A DNA stretch of 64,000 nucleotides from Aliivibrio_A kagoshimensis (GCF_050337105.1 NZ_JAKJSQ010000008.1:1-64000), one strand, 5' to 3'; positions 17,421-26,400 are shown, counted from the stretch's first letter. The notes: generated from the letters alone by a model not told the origin. Program-made: numbers and translations.

Positions 17421-18152
17421 ATGTATCGTTCTGTGTCACTTTTACTCTTGATCCTGCTTAGCCGACATTCCTATGCACAAGAAGATTTGGTCTTTTTTGT
17501 TGTTGACTACCCGCCCTATATGATTGTTGGTGATAATAATGAAGTCTCTGGCATGGATGTTGAGGTTGTGTCTGCCGCTTTTAAAGAAGTGGGACAGCCT
17601 GTCAGTTTTGATGTTCTTCCATGGAAACGTATTAAAAAGCTCATTGAGGTGGGTGAAATTGCTGGTGGATTATCTTGCAGTAAGCGAAAAGGCAGAGAAA
17701 ACTATATGCTATTTAGTGAGTATATAAGCTTTACACGCCAAGCCGCAATCACACACATTGACTTTGATAGCAGTAAAATAAAATCATTAAATGATCTAAA
17801 AAAGTACAGTGTTACTACTGTATCTGGTTGGGGAACGGCAGACCAATTAGAGTCATTTAATATTGACTACATTGCAACTAAAGATATCCGTTCTGGCTTA
17901 GTCAGTGTATTACACCGCGGTGTCGATATTCTATATGGACCTGAGATTCCTACCATGTATAGTGCTAAAAAAATGGATGANAAAAATAATATAAAAGCGA
18001 TATATTTTGATGATATTGATAAAAATGAACTGCACCTGTGTCTAAGCAAAGCCTACCCAAATAGTAGTGAAACATTAAGATTGTTTAATGATGGACTGAA
18101 CAAGATTAAAAAAAATGGTAAATATAAAGAGATTCAATCACACTACTTTTAA
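17421..18152 (+). CDS. Periplasmic amino-acid-type substrate-binding protein
   Basis: 243 residues of the SBP_bac_3 family. Signal peptide about 1-19 (hydrophobic SVSLLLLILLS, cleavage after YAQ). The mature part has DYPPYMIVGDNNEVSGMDVEVV and later NDLKKYSVTTVSGWGTADQL, both standard for cluster-F-like solute receptors. One ambiguous base (17981) gives one unknown residue. Start at ATG 17421 rather than TTG 17418. No permease or ATPase is adjacent; instead a membrane GGDEF-EAL gene begins 24 bases downstream. By analogy with NspS-MbaA of Vibrio cholerae, this is probably a sensory partner that reports a ligand to that enzyme rather than a transporter component. Confidence 0.85.
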   Translation: MYRSVSLLLLILLSRHSYAQEDLVFFVVDYPPYMIVGDNNEVSGMDVEVVSAAFKEVGQPVSFDVLPWKRIKKLIEVGEIAGGLSCSKRKGRENYMLFSEYISFTRQAAITHIDFDSSKIKSLNDLKKYSVTTVSGWGTADQLESFNIDYIATKDIRSGLVSVLHRGVDILYGPEIPTMYSAKKMDXKNNIKAIYFDDIDKNELHLCLSKAYPNSSETLRLFNDGLNKIKKNGKYKEIQSHYF

Positions 18153-18176
18153 ATTCATGTGAAGGAAGTGGCATAC

Positions 18177-20597
18177 ATGAAGCTCAGTATTTCTGTTAGG
18201 CAAACTATTTACATCCTCATTGCGTCTTTGTTTTGTGGATTACTCTCTTCTTCTTTTCAAACATACTACGGCTTACAAAAAGACAATGCTAAACAAGCTG
18301 AAATCATTGCATTAACTGTGGATTTACATCGAGACACACTTGGAAATGCGGTATATATATTGGACAAAGAGCAAGCCGGGGAAATATTATCCTCCATGGT
18401 TCGTCAACCTCTAATAAAAAAAGCACTGCTTATTGATGACTTTTCCGAGTTATTGGGTGTGAAAACTAGAGAAAATAGCTATTCGATGTCAAGGCAGTTA
18501 CAGTTAATTTCAGATTTCATGAATATTCCTCAAGAGCAGTCATATAAGATAATGGTTGGCTCGAAAGATAGGTTTGCGGTATTAACTATTGCTATTGATG
18601 AGTCAGTTTTAGCCAATGAATTAAGCAAAACCGTAATGCTTAATTTTGGTGTATCCATTCTTTTTACGATCTTTTTAACATTAATACTCGTCACTCTTAG
18701 TTACTTTTATATCTCTAAACCTGTTATTAAAATTGCCCAATGGGTGAATAGTTTAAGCAACAAAACGACGCATTCCCCCCTACCATACATCAAAGATGAT
18801 GAACTGGGACTGCTGGTAAATAGGTTTAATAAAGAGTGGCGTGCAAATCAATCTGCTTCTCAAAAGCTGTCAGATATGTTGGATAACCTACAAAAAAGTG
18901 AACGCTTTTCACGCCTTTTGATGGCCAACTCAAGTGACGCCATGTTTTTATGCCATGAAGGTACAAAGATTCATTTAGTGAATAACCGAGCGGAAAAACT
19001 GACAGGTATAAGCGCAACGGAACTTGTAGGCAAAAATTTAGGTGAGTTAAGCCAACTTTACTCAGACAGTGAGTTGGAACATTTATTTAAACAAGTCGCA
19101 TCAAATGAAATTCAAGGTTATGAAGATAAATTGGTTTCTAACTTAGGTATTGAAGGCTCAGGGGTCTATCTTGAGTGCAGAGCTGCACCTATTATTATTG
19201 ATAATGATACCTTTGTGATGGTAAATGCTCGAGATGATACTGAGAAAAAATTAGCACAGAAAAAAATCCATGAGCTCGCCTATTTTGATGCGTTAACAGG
19301 GCTTGCAAACCGAAGTCTTTTTTCAGAACAAATTGAGAATAAGATTCAAGAGCACAAAGCATCTAACAGGTACGGAGCGTTGATCTATTTTGATTTAGAC
19401 CAGTTTAAAAAAATTAATGACTCTCTTGGTCATGCAGTTGGTGATCGTGTGTTAGTTGAGATTGCTGCCAAAGTAAGAGATATGTTCGGCATTAATGCAT
19501 TATGTGGAAGAATTGGCGGAGACGAGTTCGTTATTGGCCTTTTAAACTTGGCGGATAATGTCGACTATGCAGCAGAGCAAGCACTAGAGGTATCAAATGC
19601 CCTATTATTATCAATTTCTGAACCGATTGAATGTGAAGGTATGACTCTTCATACCACCGGTAGCATTGGGCTTGCCTTCTTTCCGGATGAAAATATTGAT
19701 GGATTTGAACTGATTAGACGAGCTGATACCGCCATGTATAAAGCAAAGTCATTAGGTCGAAATCGAATACAATTCTTTAAAAGAGAAATGCAGTATGCCG
19801 CTCAAAATTTGTTGGAATTAGAAGAAGGAATCCACGAAGCCTTAAACAATGACCAATTGGAGGTATGGTTACAACCTCAAGTGAACGCAAATAAAGTGAT
19901 CTTTGGTGGCGAAATATTAGTGAGATGGAACCACCCTGAACGAGGCCTACTCTCGCCACCTGTCTTCATTCCGTATGCAGAAGAGTGTGGACTTATTATC
20001 GATATTGATAAATGGGTTTTAAAAGAAAGTATTGTTCAACTTACAAAATGGAAGGAAGAGGAATCATTAGGAACAATAGAAAATATTTCAATTAATGTGA
20101 GCCCGACATTTTTTCTCCAAGTCGATTTTGTCTCCTATGTATTAGGGTTGCTCGATAAGTATCAATTACCAGGGGAGCTAATTAACCTAGAAATAACCGA
20201 AAATTTGTTATTGAATAACTTTGAATTAGCTAAAAATAAAATGCTGCAATTAAAAAATAAAGGGCTCTCATTCTCAATTGATGACTTTGGTACAGGGTAT
20301 TCTTCCTTAAAGTATTTAAAAGAACTTCCATTGGATGAGCTAAAAATCGACCGATCTTTTGTGAATGGTTTGACTGATGGATCTGAAACACACTCAATTG
20401 TTGAAGTGGTTGTGACTATGGCTAAGAATTTAAACATGGATGTTATTGCTGAAGGCGTTGAGACACAAGAACAGTTAGATCTATTGATCAAACTTGGCTG
20501 TTATAATTTTCAAGGCTACTTTTCCGGATACCCACAACCTTTAGCAGAGTTTAAACATTTAGTACGAAATGAAGAAGGTAGTGAGATCCTTAAGTAA
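18177..20597 (+). CDS. Membrane PAS-GGDEF-EAL protein
   Basis: 806 residues. First TM helix about 8-28, periplasmic domain to about 150, second TM about 155-178, HAMP-like linker, PAS (about 240-360), GGDEF (about 370-535, motif GGDEF intact, no I-site), EAL (about 545-795, motif EIL with DDFGTGYSS present). Both catalytic cores look intact, so either or both activities are possible. The start is ATG 18177, eight bases after AAGGAAG; the frame extends 6 codons to a GTG but that lacks a ribosome site. Presumed operon with the upstream binding protein, which could dock on its ~125-residue periplasmic domain. Confidence 0.9.
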   Translation: MKLSISVRQTIYILIASLFCGLLSSSFQTYYGLQKDNAKQAEIIALTVDLHRDTLGNAVYILDKEQAGEILSSMVRQPLIKKALLIDDFSELLGVKTRENSYSMSRQLQLISDFMNIPQEQSYKIMVGSKDRFAVLTIAIDESVLANELSKTVMLNFGVSILFTIFLTLILVTLSYFYISKPVIKIAQWVNSLSNKTTHSPLPYIKDDELGLLVNRFNKEWRANQSASQKLSDMLDNLQKSERFSRLLMANSSDAMFLCHEGTKIHLVNNRAEKLTGISATELVGKNLGELSQLYSDSELEHLFKQVASNEIQGYEDKLVSNLGIEGSGVYLECRAAPIIIDNDTFVMVNARDDTEKKLAQKKIHELAYFDALTGLANRSLFSEQIENKIQEHKASNRYGALIYFDLDQFKKINDSLGHAVGDRVLVEIAAKVRDMFGINALCGRIGGDEFVIGLLNLADNVDYAAEQALEVSNALLLSISEPIECEGMTLHTTGSIGLAFFPDENIDGFELIRRADTAMYKAKSLGRNRIQFFKREMQYAAQNLLELEEGIHEALNNDQLEVWLQPQVNANKVIFGGEILVRWNHPERGLLSPPVFIPYAEECGLIIDIDKWVLKESIVQLTKWKEEESLGTIENISINVSPTFFLQVDFVSYVLGLLDKYQLPGELINLEITENLLLNNFELAKNKMLQLKNKGLSFSIDDFGTGYSSLKYLKELPLDELKIDRSFVNGLTDGSETHSIVEVVVTMAKNLNMDVIAEGVETQEQLDLLIKLGCYNFQGYFSGYPQPLAEFKHLVRNEEGSEILK

Positions 20598-20740
20598 TCA
20601 ATAAGTAAAAAATAGATATTTGGAAACAGAACGAGATGTAGTTAAATACTTTACCGTTTACTTTCCTGGTATTTATCCAAAAATCTGAAGAGGCTTCACA
20701 TTAGAATCTGCCCACTCAAAGATACAAACCCTGCTAAAAG

Positions 20741-20754
20741 TTGACCTATATCAA
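20741..20754 (+). promoter_or_regulatory. Candidate FNR site upstream of feoA
   Basis: TTGACCTATATCAA matches TTGAT-N4-ATCAA at nine of ten conserved positions. The centre is about 41 bases before a plausible transcription start, the usual activator position. Fits anaerobic induction of ferrous iron uptake. Confidence 0.6.
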
Positions 20755-20837
20755 TCAAATAGAATAGTTTTGTAAAAATAGCCACATTATTTGTATGGAC
20801 TATTGCCATGGGGGGCTCTTTCCTCTATTTTAAGTGA

Positions 20838-20856
20838 AGGAATGAAAACCATTGTC
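20838..20856 (+). promoter_or_regulatory. Candidate Fur box in the feo leader
   Basis: AGGAATGAAAACCATTGTC agrees with the 19-bp Fur consensus at 14 positions by eye. It lies 65 bases before the feoA start. Iron repression of feo is well known in related bacteria; this particular site is inference. Confidence 0.42.
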
Positions 20857-20920
20857 ATTTGTATTCGCGTATTATCGCCAATATATCAGTATTGAAGCAA
20901 TCATCTAAGGTTATATCGAC

Positions 20921-21244
20921 ATGTTTGGAGAACAGAGTGTGAACAATACAATTGTTAACCTACTGCCACAGAAAGTAGCCACTTTTCTGCGAGGAAAGAA
21001 GCAAAGTAAAAACGAACATTGCGAAGTTAAAAATCTGACCAATGCCCAAATGAATAGAGAATACGAAATTAAAACCGTTATTCAAAATGATAAAGAGCTA
21101 GTCAATTTTCTCTTTACGTTGGGCTGCTTTAAAGGGGAATCGATCACGCTGATTTCTGTTTTGTCAGATACTTATGTTGTGATCGTAAAAGATGCCCGAT
21201 ATAGCATCGATATTGATCTAGCGAAAATGGTGATACTGGTTTAA
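20921..21244 (+). CDS. feoA: FeoA-family ferrous iron transport protein A
   Basis: 107 residues. The C-terminal ~70 (from about 38, NAQMNREYEIKTV...) form the SH3-like FeoA domain, with the LGCFKGESITLIS turn and the closing DIDLAKMVILV strand. The N-terminal ~35 residues are an extra basic segment not usual in 75-residue FeoA proteins. FeoA is a small cytoplasmic partner of FeoB. It is followed by feoB after 38 bases. The weak AAGG site 11 bases before the ATG is the best start; an internal methionine at the domain edge could also serve. Less similar to the standard Vibrio FeoA than FeoB is to FeoB. Confidence 0.8.
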   Translation: MFGEQSVNNTIVNLLPQKVATFLRGKKQSKNEHCEVKNLTNAQMNREYEIKTVIQNDKELVNFLFTLGCFKGESITLISVLSDTYVVIVKDARYSIDIDLAKMVILV

Positions 21245-21282
21245 TTATAAAAGATGAGTTATCGAAAGCTAACTTAATTCAA

Positions 21283-23304
21283 ATGAACGAGGAAACGGCT
21301 TTGAAAATTGCATTAGCAGGTAATCCTAATAGCGGGAAAACAACACTCTTTAATGCCATCACAGGGAATACAGCGCCTGTTGGAAATTGGGCTGGAGTCA
21401 CCATTAGTAAAAAAGAGGGACAGGTAAAAAACACGATAAACCTTTCAGACGGTGTCATTACGGCGGTTGACCTGCCTGGCGCATATTCTATGTCTCCTTT
21501 CACTTCAGAAGAGACGATTACACGAAACTTTGTTAGAAACGAAAAACCTGACGTTATTCTTAACATTGTTGATTCAACAAACTTAAACAGAAGCCTATTT
21601 TTTACCACACAGCTTTTAGAACTCGGCATTCCTGTGGTTATCGCTCTGAATAAAAGCGACTTAAATCAGAAGAAACAAACAGAGATTGATATTGGCCAGT
21701 TGAGTCAAAGTCTTGGTTGTCCTGTTATTGAAACGATTGCCACTAAAAGCAGTGACAACGGCCTCGAGCAACTGATCGAGCAAGCGCTTGAAAGAAAAAC
21801 TCATGCACAAACGGCACCGTTTAACGCTCAAGGAATTGAATTAAAAGATGCAGCATCGGTGCAAGAGTTAGATACGGAACGTTTCGAATTCGTAAAAAGT
21901 CTGGTTCAAAAAATAGAAAATAGACAGACACAAAGCACACAACTAACCACCCAAGATAAAGTAGACAGCGTATTAGCACACAAATGGCTTGGACTCCCTA
22001 TTTTTGCCGTGGTGATGTGGTGTATCTTTTCACTATCACAGACGCACGTAGGTCCAATCTTGGCCGATGTTCTTGTTGGGTGGATCGATGAATTTTATGC
22101 ACTTGTTGCTGGCTTATTAGGTGAAGATGTTTCTCCTCTGCTGAGTGCACTATTATTGGATGGTATCATTGGTGGTGTAGGCGCTGTAATTGGGTTCCTA
22201 CCGTTAATTATGGTTCTCTTTTTCTTACTTGCCTTGCTTGAAGATAGTGGTTATATGGCGCGAGTTGCTGTCATTATGGACCGTTTCTTTAAGAAAGTGG
22301 GTCTGTCTGGAAAATCCATTATCCCCATGGTGATTGGAACGGGGTGTGCCATTCCAGGAATTATGGCAACAAGAACCATTCAAAACGAAAGACAGCGCAG
22401 AACGACTGCTATGTTGACCCCTTTTATGCCTTGTGGTGCTAAATTGCCAGTAATTGCACTATTTGCCGGTGTCTTTTTCCAAGATGCAGCATGGGTGGGT
22501 ACGACTATGTATTTCGCAGGAATTGCATTGATTGTCTTAGGTGCATTGCTGGTGGTGAGAATAACAGGCGAAAAGAATACAAGAGCATTTTTCATACTCG
22601 AGTTACCTGAATATCGTTTCCCTAGTATTAGCCAAGCGGCACTATCTACCTTATCAAGAGCGAAAGCCTTCATCATTAAAGCGGGTACCATTATCTTACT
22701 CTGCAATGCAGCAGTACAGATCATGCAGACATTTGATTGGCAGTTCCAAGTAGTCGCAGAGGGCGCTGAGCACACGAGTATTTTGGCAGGAATTGCCTCA
22801 CCTTTCGCTTTCGTACTTATTCCACTAGGTTTCGGTGCTTGGCAGTTAGCTGCAGCGGCGATAACCGGCTTTATTGCTAAAGAGAATGTGGTGGGGACCT
22901 TAGCAGTTGTCTATGGCATCACTAATTTCATCGATACTGAAGAACTTGCACTGGTATCAGGTAGTGCAGATGTCGCGACGGTGATGGGCTTATCGTCTGT
23001 TGCTGCGTTTGCCTACTTAATGTTTAACCTTTTCACTCCTCCATGTTTTGCCGCGATAGGCGCAATGAATGCGGAGTTAGAAGATAAAAAATGGTTAATG
23101 GGCGGAGTCGCATTCCAGTTTGGCATTGGTTATGTAACGGCGTTCCTTGCCTATCAAATCGGGACATACGTCACCACAGGTGCAGTAGGACAAGGTTTTG
23201 TATATGGTCTTATCGTCACTTCAGTACTGCTTGGTATTTTGATGTACCTCGTTAATAAGGGTGCAAAAAAAGAGCAGCAAAAATTAGATTTATGTTCTTC
23301 ATAA
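21283..23304 (+). CDS. feoB: Ferrous iron transporter FeoB
   Basis: 673-residue inner-membrane Fe2+ transporter with an N-terminal G domain: G1 GNPNSGKTT (about 14-22), Thr-containing switch, G3 DLPGAYS, G4 NKSD (about 125-128). A helical GDI region follows, then about eight to ten membrane helices with two Gate domains; the conserved GTGCAIPGIMATRTI and PCGAKLPVIALFAG segments are visible. Shorter than the ~770-residue enteric form, as in several clades. Operon feoA-feoB-small Cys-rich gene. Start ATG 21283; its ribosome site is weak. Confidence 0.95.
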   Translation: MNEETALKIALAGNPNSGKTTLFNAITGNTAPVGNWAGVTISKKEGQVKNTINLSDGVITAVDLPGAYSMSPFTSEETITRNFVRNEKPDVILNIVDSTNLNRSLFFTTQLLELGIPVVIALNKSDLNQKKQTEIDIGQLSQSLGCPVIETIATKSSDNGLEQLIEQALERKTHAQTAPFNAQGIELKDAASVQELDTERFEFVKSLVQKIENRQTQSTQLTTQDKVDSVLAHKWLGLPIFAVVMWCIFSLSQTHVGPILADVLVGWIDEFYALVAGLLGEDVSPLLSALLLDGIIGGVGAVIGFLPLIMVLFFLLALLEDSGYMARVAVIMDRFFKKVGLSGKSIIPMVIGTGCAIPGIMATRTIQNERQRRTTAMLTPFMPCGAKLPVIALFAGVFFQDAAWVGTTMYFAGIALIVLGALLVVRITGEKNTRAFFILELPEYRFPSISQAALSTLSRAKAFIIKAGTIILLCNAAVQIMQTFDWQFQVVAEGAEHTSILAGIASPFAFVLIPLGFGAWQLAAAAITGFIAKENVVGTLAVVYGITNFIDTEELALVSGSADVATVMGLSSVAAFAYLMFNLFTPPCFAAIGAMNAELEDKKWLMGGVAFQFGIGYVTAFLAYQIGTYVTTGAVGQGFVYGLIVTSVLLGILMYLVNKGAKKEQQKLDLCSS

Positions 23305-23314
23305 GGGGTGCAAT

Positions 23315-23452
23315 ATGGCAAATATAATAGTGGGTCTGGTTATTTTACTTATTGTTGCTCTCTCTATATCTAAGGTAGTCAGAGATAAGCGCAAAGGAAT
23401 AAAGTGTACTGGTTGTGCTCAAAGCGGAAGCTGCTCATCGAGTAAGAAGTAA
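23315..23452 (+). CDS. FeoB-associated Cys-rich membrane protein
   Basis: 45-residue ORF beginning 10 bases after feoB with GGGGTG upstream. One transmembrane helix (about 4-20) is followed by a basic stretch and a short Cys cluster (KCTGCAQSGSCSSSKK; cysteines at about 31, 34 and 40). This is the pattern of small FeoB-associated Cys-rich proteins that take the place of FeoC in many bacteria. Cysteines may bind iron or a cluster; function is not established. A strong terminator follows 28 bases later, so it closes the operon. Confidence 0.8.
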   Translation: MANIIVGLVILLIVALSISKVVRDKRKGIKCTGCAQSGSCSSSKK

Positions 23453-23479
23453 AGCACCGAAAGAGTAGAAATTAACAGG

Positions 23480-23505
23480 GCGAACCAGAAATGGTTCGCT
23501 TTTTT
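23480..23505 (+). terminator. Terminator of the feo operon
   Basis: GCGAACCA (23480-23487), loop GAAA, TGGTTCGC (23492-23499), then six T. Strong rho-independent terminator, also placed to stop convergent transcription from the DUF2235 gene. Confidence 0.9.
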
Positions 23506-23527
23506 ACTTTAGAGGCAGTTGTTGATG

Positions 23528-24562
23528 TTAGTCGATAATCTCTTCCCAAGAGTTCGTCTGAAGTAACGCTTTCAAATTTTCGGGACGATAGCTAGGGTCG
23601 TTGTCATAACGCTCTTTAACGCTTTGATGGAGCTTGAGAGTGTTGGAGATCTTCAGTTTGCGATCTTCAGGGCTCTTTAATCTGAAAAAATGGATTCTTG
23701 ATTGGTGCAGTTCTGGCAACTCAGTCGCTTTAGAGGCTTTGCTGAGTTGTTTTAGTAAGTGACTTTCAAACAAGAGTCCTTGAGCCATGGCTTCGTCTAT
23801 CATCCATGCCAGTGCCGCATTTGAGGATAATAATTTGTGTTTATCTGGCGCGTAAGAACCGCCAATATCGCTATGAACACCTGCAAACCAAAGCTGTTTT
23901 AAGTCTGCGCCTTTTTGCTGTTGCCAAATGGTAGGGGAAAAATCTGTTCGTTTCTCATCAATGGCGAGTGCGTGTCTAGCAAAAGTGATGTTTGGGCCCA
24001 TTTTAGAGTCGTAGAACTGCTCCTCTCTGTCGAAAAGACCTAAGAAATTTATCGGAATACCAAGTGCCCCTACGGTATCCCAGACTCCGACAAAATGGAT
24101 CTGTTTCTCTAGATGGGAGTATTTTGATCTGAATGATTTCGCGCGCTCACCTGCTGGTTTACAGTCACTGTCTTCGTTCTTGTACAGATCCCACGCTTGC
24201 TCAATTCGTTTTGCCTCTTTTCGTTTTACAATGCCACAGTTATTGATGAGGCCACAGATTGCTCTTGACGTGTAGGCGCCACGGCTAAAACCAAAAAGGT
24301 AGATCTTATCGCCATCATTATAATTTTGAACAATATAGCGGTAACCATCTTTGATGTTTTTGGCTAACCCCTTTCCTGTAATTCCTCCTGAAACACTGTC
24401 GTGATATGAGCCTATTCCCCAATCGTAAAAGACATGCTGTTTAACATCATTATGTTCTGGTGCTATCGCACGTGCGACTCTAAGTACGTTGGTGGCGGTG
24501 TCTTTATCCTCTTTTTCAGGTCTATTCCAAGTGCCATCCGAGCAAACAATTATATTGGCCAT
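23528..24562 (-). CDS. DUF2235 alpha/beta-hydrolase
   Basis: 344 residues. Opens with IVCSDGTWN, and the nucleophile elbow GFSRGAYTSR (about 95-104) contains the GxSxG-type serine of the DUF2235 family; an FVGVWDTVGALGIP stretch (about 157-170) and FAGVHSDIGGSY (about 224-235) supply the likely Asp and His. Family members include Tle1-type phospholipase effectors of type VI secretion, but no vgrG, PAAR, adaptor or immunity gene is adjacent, and there is no signal peptide, so an effector role is not supported here. AAAAGGAA lies 8 bases before the ATG. Confidence 0.82.
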   Translation of the reverse strand: MANIIVCSDGTWNRPEKEDKDTATNVLRVARAIAPEHNDVKQHVFYDWGIGSYHDSVSGGITGKGLAKNIKDGYRYIVQNYNDGDKIYLFGFSRGAYTSRAICGLINNCGIVKRKEAKRIEQAWDLYKNEDSDCKPAGERAKSFRSKYSHLEKQIHFVGVWDTVGALGIPINFLGLFDREEQFYDSKMGPNITFARHALAIDEKRTDFSPTIWQQQKGADLKQLWFAGVHSDIGGSYAPDKHKLLSSNAALAWMIDEAMAQGLLFESHLLKQLSKASKATELPELHQSRIHFFRLKSPEDRKLKISNTLKLHQSVKERYDNDPSYRPENLKALLQTNSWEEIID

Positions 24563-25017
24563 GATCTGTTCCTTTTGAGCGTTTAGCGTAGATTCATCGG
24601 AACTGCTTTATCGATACAACCGCGTGAGTGAATAGATAAGTAAAGATACTAGTAGGAGTTATATCGAGATGCAAAAAAACGGTGCCTCACTTCTAAGACG
24701 TTAAATATAAAGTATTAATAGTGCTGTTTAGTTATTGCTTGGACGCGCTAAGTTGGGTAATACAACCCGTTATCTTGGAGTAGAAATGGAAGTTACATTC
24801 ATATATCAGGGGATATTAATTTTCACTATAGGTGGTTTGTGAGGTTTTTTTTAGGTGATTGGAATTGCATTTATTTTAAGTGTTTGATAATTAAATTTAT
24901 ATTACCATTTCTCCTCCTTGCTTATGCCGTATTAATAATAACCTTCATGCCGTATTTATTCCTATTTTTATTGCGCTGAGTTATACTCAAACCAATGTAA
25001 AGTGTTAGGAGGTTCAA
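24563..25017. other. Intergenic region before the AbiE-type pair
   Basis: 455 AT-rich bases with no credible gene. Only the promoter-proximal repeats at 24924-24956 stand out. Base composition suggests acquired DNA. Confidence 0.5.
24924..24986 (+). promoter_or_regulatory. Candidate promoter/operator of the AbiE-type operon
   Basis: ATGCCGTATT occurs twice (24924-24933, 24947-24956), 23 bases apart on the same face of the helix. TTATAC (24981-24986) is a plausible -10, and the second repeat lies next to the expected -35. AbiEi antitoxins are known to bind repeats at their own promoter; the link here is inference. Confidence 0.4.
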
Positions 25018-25422
25018 ATGATAGCTGTTGATAGTATTTGTCAAAAGATAAAGCGCTCAAGACGCTATGTCTTTGAGCGTAAAGATTTTGATGGTGTTGC
25101 AAGCTACGATCAAATTGGCCGTGCTCTAAGACAGTTGGTTAACCAAGGTGATTTACTGAAGCTCGGATACGGTTTGTATACGAAAGCAAAACTAAATAGC
25201 CTCACGGGCAAACCGATGCCAACCAACCCAGGAGGTAGCGATGCACTTATGCGTGAAATCCTTAAAATGAAAGGCGTTGATTTCGAGATGGATAGTCTGT
25301 CTTTGCAAAGTCTCTCAGGTGAAAGTACTCAAATTCCATCTTCAGTTCATTACTCGTGGGATCCAAAACAGTTTAATCGCAAGCTGGTAGTAGGCAATCG
25401 CGTACTCAACTCACCGAGTTGA
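25018..25422 (+). CDS. AbiEi/DUF6088-type antitoxin
   Basis: 134 residues. The N-terminal winged helix-turn-helix (about 8-60: ERKDFDGVASYDQIGRALRQLVNQGDLLKLGYGLY) is the characteristic antitoxin DNA-binding fold of type IV AbiE systems and DUF6088 proteins. The C-terminal part is short compared with full AbiEi. In these systems the antitoxin represses the operon and neutralises the toxin without binding it. A textbook AGGAGG site lies 5 bases before the ATG. It ends 2 bases before the toxin ATG (or overlaps its alternative TTG), so the pair is translationally coupled. Confidence 0.82.
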   Translation: MIAVDSICQKIKRSRRYVFERKDFDGVASYDQIGRALRQLVNQGDLLKLGYGLYTKAKLNSLTGKPMPTNPGGSDALMREILKMKGVDFEMDSLSLQSLSGESTQIPSSVHYSWDPKQFNRKLVVGNRVLNSPS

Positions 25423-25424
25423 CG

Positions 25425-26372
25425 ATGAAAAAACTAAAACAACAGTTCCTTGAGGTTTCCGATGCTTTAGCGCTCGGAAACCCAGCAGTTATTGAAAAAG
25501 ATTACTGGGTTGTTGCGTTGCTTGCTGAGTTAGAAAAGCTCACATTTGAAACCCATCAACTAGTTTTTGCCGGTGGTACGGCATTAGCAAAATCTAATGT
25601 CAAAATCTTACGAATGTCAGAAGACGTTGATATTAAGCTTATCCCAAGTAATGAATTTGACGCGTTAAGTCGTGGTAAAAAGAAAACCGCACGTAAAGAG
25701 CTTATCGAGCAAATAGAGCAGACGATTGCGCGGTCTCAGCAGTTTACAATTGAAAACCGACTTGTCCGTAATGAGTATCGTTATGTGGAGTATGAACTTA
25801 AATACCCACAACAATTTAACCAAGCCCCATGCTTGCGCCCGATCATCAAGCTAGAGTTGATGGAGACTATTCCGCTTCTAGAGGTAGAAGAGCGAGGGAT
25901 TCAATCGTTAGTTGCAGAGCTTTATAAGCAGCGACAAGAGGTAAGCTCATTTCCTTGTGTTTCGGTTTACGCAACGTTAGTGGAGAAAGTACTTTCTATG
26001 TTACGTCGTACCATGTTGGTTAAGCGTAACGCCGAACGTAAAGACGATATTACTTTGGTTCGGCATATCTACGACGTTCATTGCATTGATACAGCACAGG
26101 CGCTTGATATTGAGTCACTAACCTCACTATTCGTAACAGTATTGCAAGAAGACGTCGAGCGCTTCGGCAACCAACATGCTGAGTTTGTCGCCGCCCCCAG
26201 CAAGGAGCTACGCCTTGACTTACAAGAGCTAGAAGGCAACCCTATTTTCCGTCAACGGTTTGCAGATTTTGTTACGCCTATGGTGTTTAACCCACAGCCA
26301 CACGACTTTGATATTTGCTTCGCTTCATTTAAGCGTATTGCTCATCAGTTATTGTCATCGATAGATGAATGA
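25425..26372 (+). CDS. AbiEii-type nucleotidyltransferase toxin
   Basis: 315-residue nucleotidyltransferase of the AbiEii/AbiGii toxin family. The diagnostic GGTALAK (about 48-54) followed by RMSEDVDIKL (about 63-72) carries the conserved GG-T/S and DxD metal-binding residues; the KDYWVVALL opening and LVEKVLSML near the middle are also typical. Such toxins block growth by nucleotidyl transfer (tRNA 3' ends in studied members) and can provide phage abortive infection. Start at ATG 25425; TTG 25419 would overlap the antitoxin stop. It lies in a mosaic accessory stretch. Confidence 0.85.
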   Translation: MKKLKQQFLEVSDALALGNPAVIEKDYWVVALLAELEKLTFETHQLVFAGGTALAKSNVKILRMSEDVDIKLIPSNEFDALSRGKKKTARKELIEQIEQTIARSQQFTIENRLVRNEYRYVEYELKYPQQFNQAPCLRPIIKLELMETIPLLEVEERGIQSLVAELYKQRQEVSSFPCVSVYATLVEKVLSMLRRTMLVKRNAERKDDITLVRHIYDVHCIDTAQALDIESLTSLFVTVLQEDVERFGNQHAEFVAAPSKELRLDLQELEGNPIFRQRFADFVTPMVFNPQPHDFDICFASFKRIAHQLLSSIDE

Positions 26373-26400
26373 TTCCTGCCCAGATGTGCCTTCACGCTGA

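Larger units (their letters stand above)
20598..20920 (+). other. Leader region of the feo operon
   Basis: 323 bases without a gene. It carries a candidate FNR site (20741-20754) and a candidate Fur site (20838-20856), listed separately. An AT-rich TAAAAATAG near 20773 is spaced to be a -10 element for an FNR-activated promoter, which would leave a leader of about 130 bases. Confidence 0.5.
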
